Source: Rikenella microfusus (GTDB lineage Bacteria > Bacteroidota > Bacteroidia > Bacteroidales > Tenuifilaceae). Taken from it: DNA of 52,997 bases. The notes beneath the pieces were generated by a model. The model saw only the letters and a list, made by a program, of their open reading frames with translations, searched no databases and had not been told where the DNA came from. This document shows positions 52,976-52,997 of the stretch, piece after piece; the first letter of the stretch is position 1, and every line of letters begins with the position of its first letter. A program made the translations under genes and the position numbers. The stretch is from positions 1,242 to 54,238 of the forward strand of contig DYKO01000019.1 in assembly GCA_020722565.1 (NCBI GenBank), written 5' to 3'.

Positions 52976-52997
52976 GGAAGTGGGGCGGCGACCTACT
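52976..52997 (-). rRNA. rrf: 3' end of a 5S rRNA gene (partial, cut by window edge)
   Basis: Read on the minus strand the last bases begin AGTAGGTCGCCGCC and end CCACTTCC. AGTAGG followed by a CGCCGCC-type ending is the usual 3' end of bacterial 5S rRNA (helices V and I), and it is followed at once by a strong terminator, as at the end of an rRNA operon. Only about 22 nt are in the window, so the call depends on this short motif; the exact 3' end is not resolved. Confidence 0.6.

Overview
The window looks like a chromosomal segment of a Bacteroidota bacterium, most likely order Bacteroidales. The evidence is: promoters with the Bacteroidota -7 element TAnnTTTG ahead of many genes; few Shine-Dalgarno sites; a fused SecDF; an RprX/RprY-type two-component pair; Bacteroidota-type FtsZ, MraY and FtsL; a TonB-dependent receptor with DUF5689 lipoproteins; and a Porin_10-type porin. 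No phage, transposase or CRISPR array was found, so this is mainly core genome with a few accessory modules.

Layout. (1) 1-80 is a 20-bp-period tandem repeat running off the left edge. (2) 142-2902 (-) encodes two outer-membrane lipoproteins, LPP20-like and CsgG/LpoB-like, divergent from a Nudix hydrolase. (3) 3739-19077 (-) is a full division and cell-wall (dcw) cluster in the order mraZ-rsmH-ftsL-ftsI-murE-mraY-murD-ftsW-murG-murC-ftsQ-ftsA-ftsZ. It is tightly packed, is preceded by a three-box MraZ operator and ends in a terminator just past ftsZ. It makes meso-DAP peptidoglycan precursors and the septal machinery; murF is absent from it. (4) 19278-26164 is a TonB receptor with two DUF5689 lipoproteins (three DUF5689 modules in total), divergent from a secreted EEP-family nuclease. 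This is a candidate nucleic-acid or nucleotide uptake locus. (5) 26280-30849 (+) holds a small IPExxxVDY protein, RprX/RprY, a SiaC-like phosphoprotein and a cytoplasmic GH16-like protein that lacks a key catalytic Glu. (6) 30910-33484 (-) is lepA plus a methyltransferase-like gene. (7) 33779-39718 holds an uncharacterised radical SAM protein, an unexplained 514-bp interval with promoter and terminator signals, a NYN-cold-shock fusion protein, a NarL-type two-component system and a retropepsin-like protease. (8) 39820-45813 holds secDF, a structured RNA candidate of about 185 nt on the minus strand (6S-like), and mutS. (9) 45817-52865 (-) holds cysE-cysK (cysteine synthesis), gltX, an MltF-like lytic transglycosylase and a porin. 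(10) The last 22 bases read, on the minus strand, like the 3' end of a 5S rRNA followed by a strong terminator, so an rRNA operon probably lies just beyond the right edge.

The best candidates for new biology are the DUF5689/TonB/nuclease locus, the SiaC plus pseudo-GH16 pair, the 42860-43050 RNA, and the transcribed-looking but uninterpretable interval 35072-35585. All functional calls come from reading motifs by eye; no database search was run.
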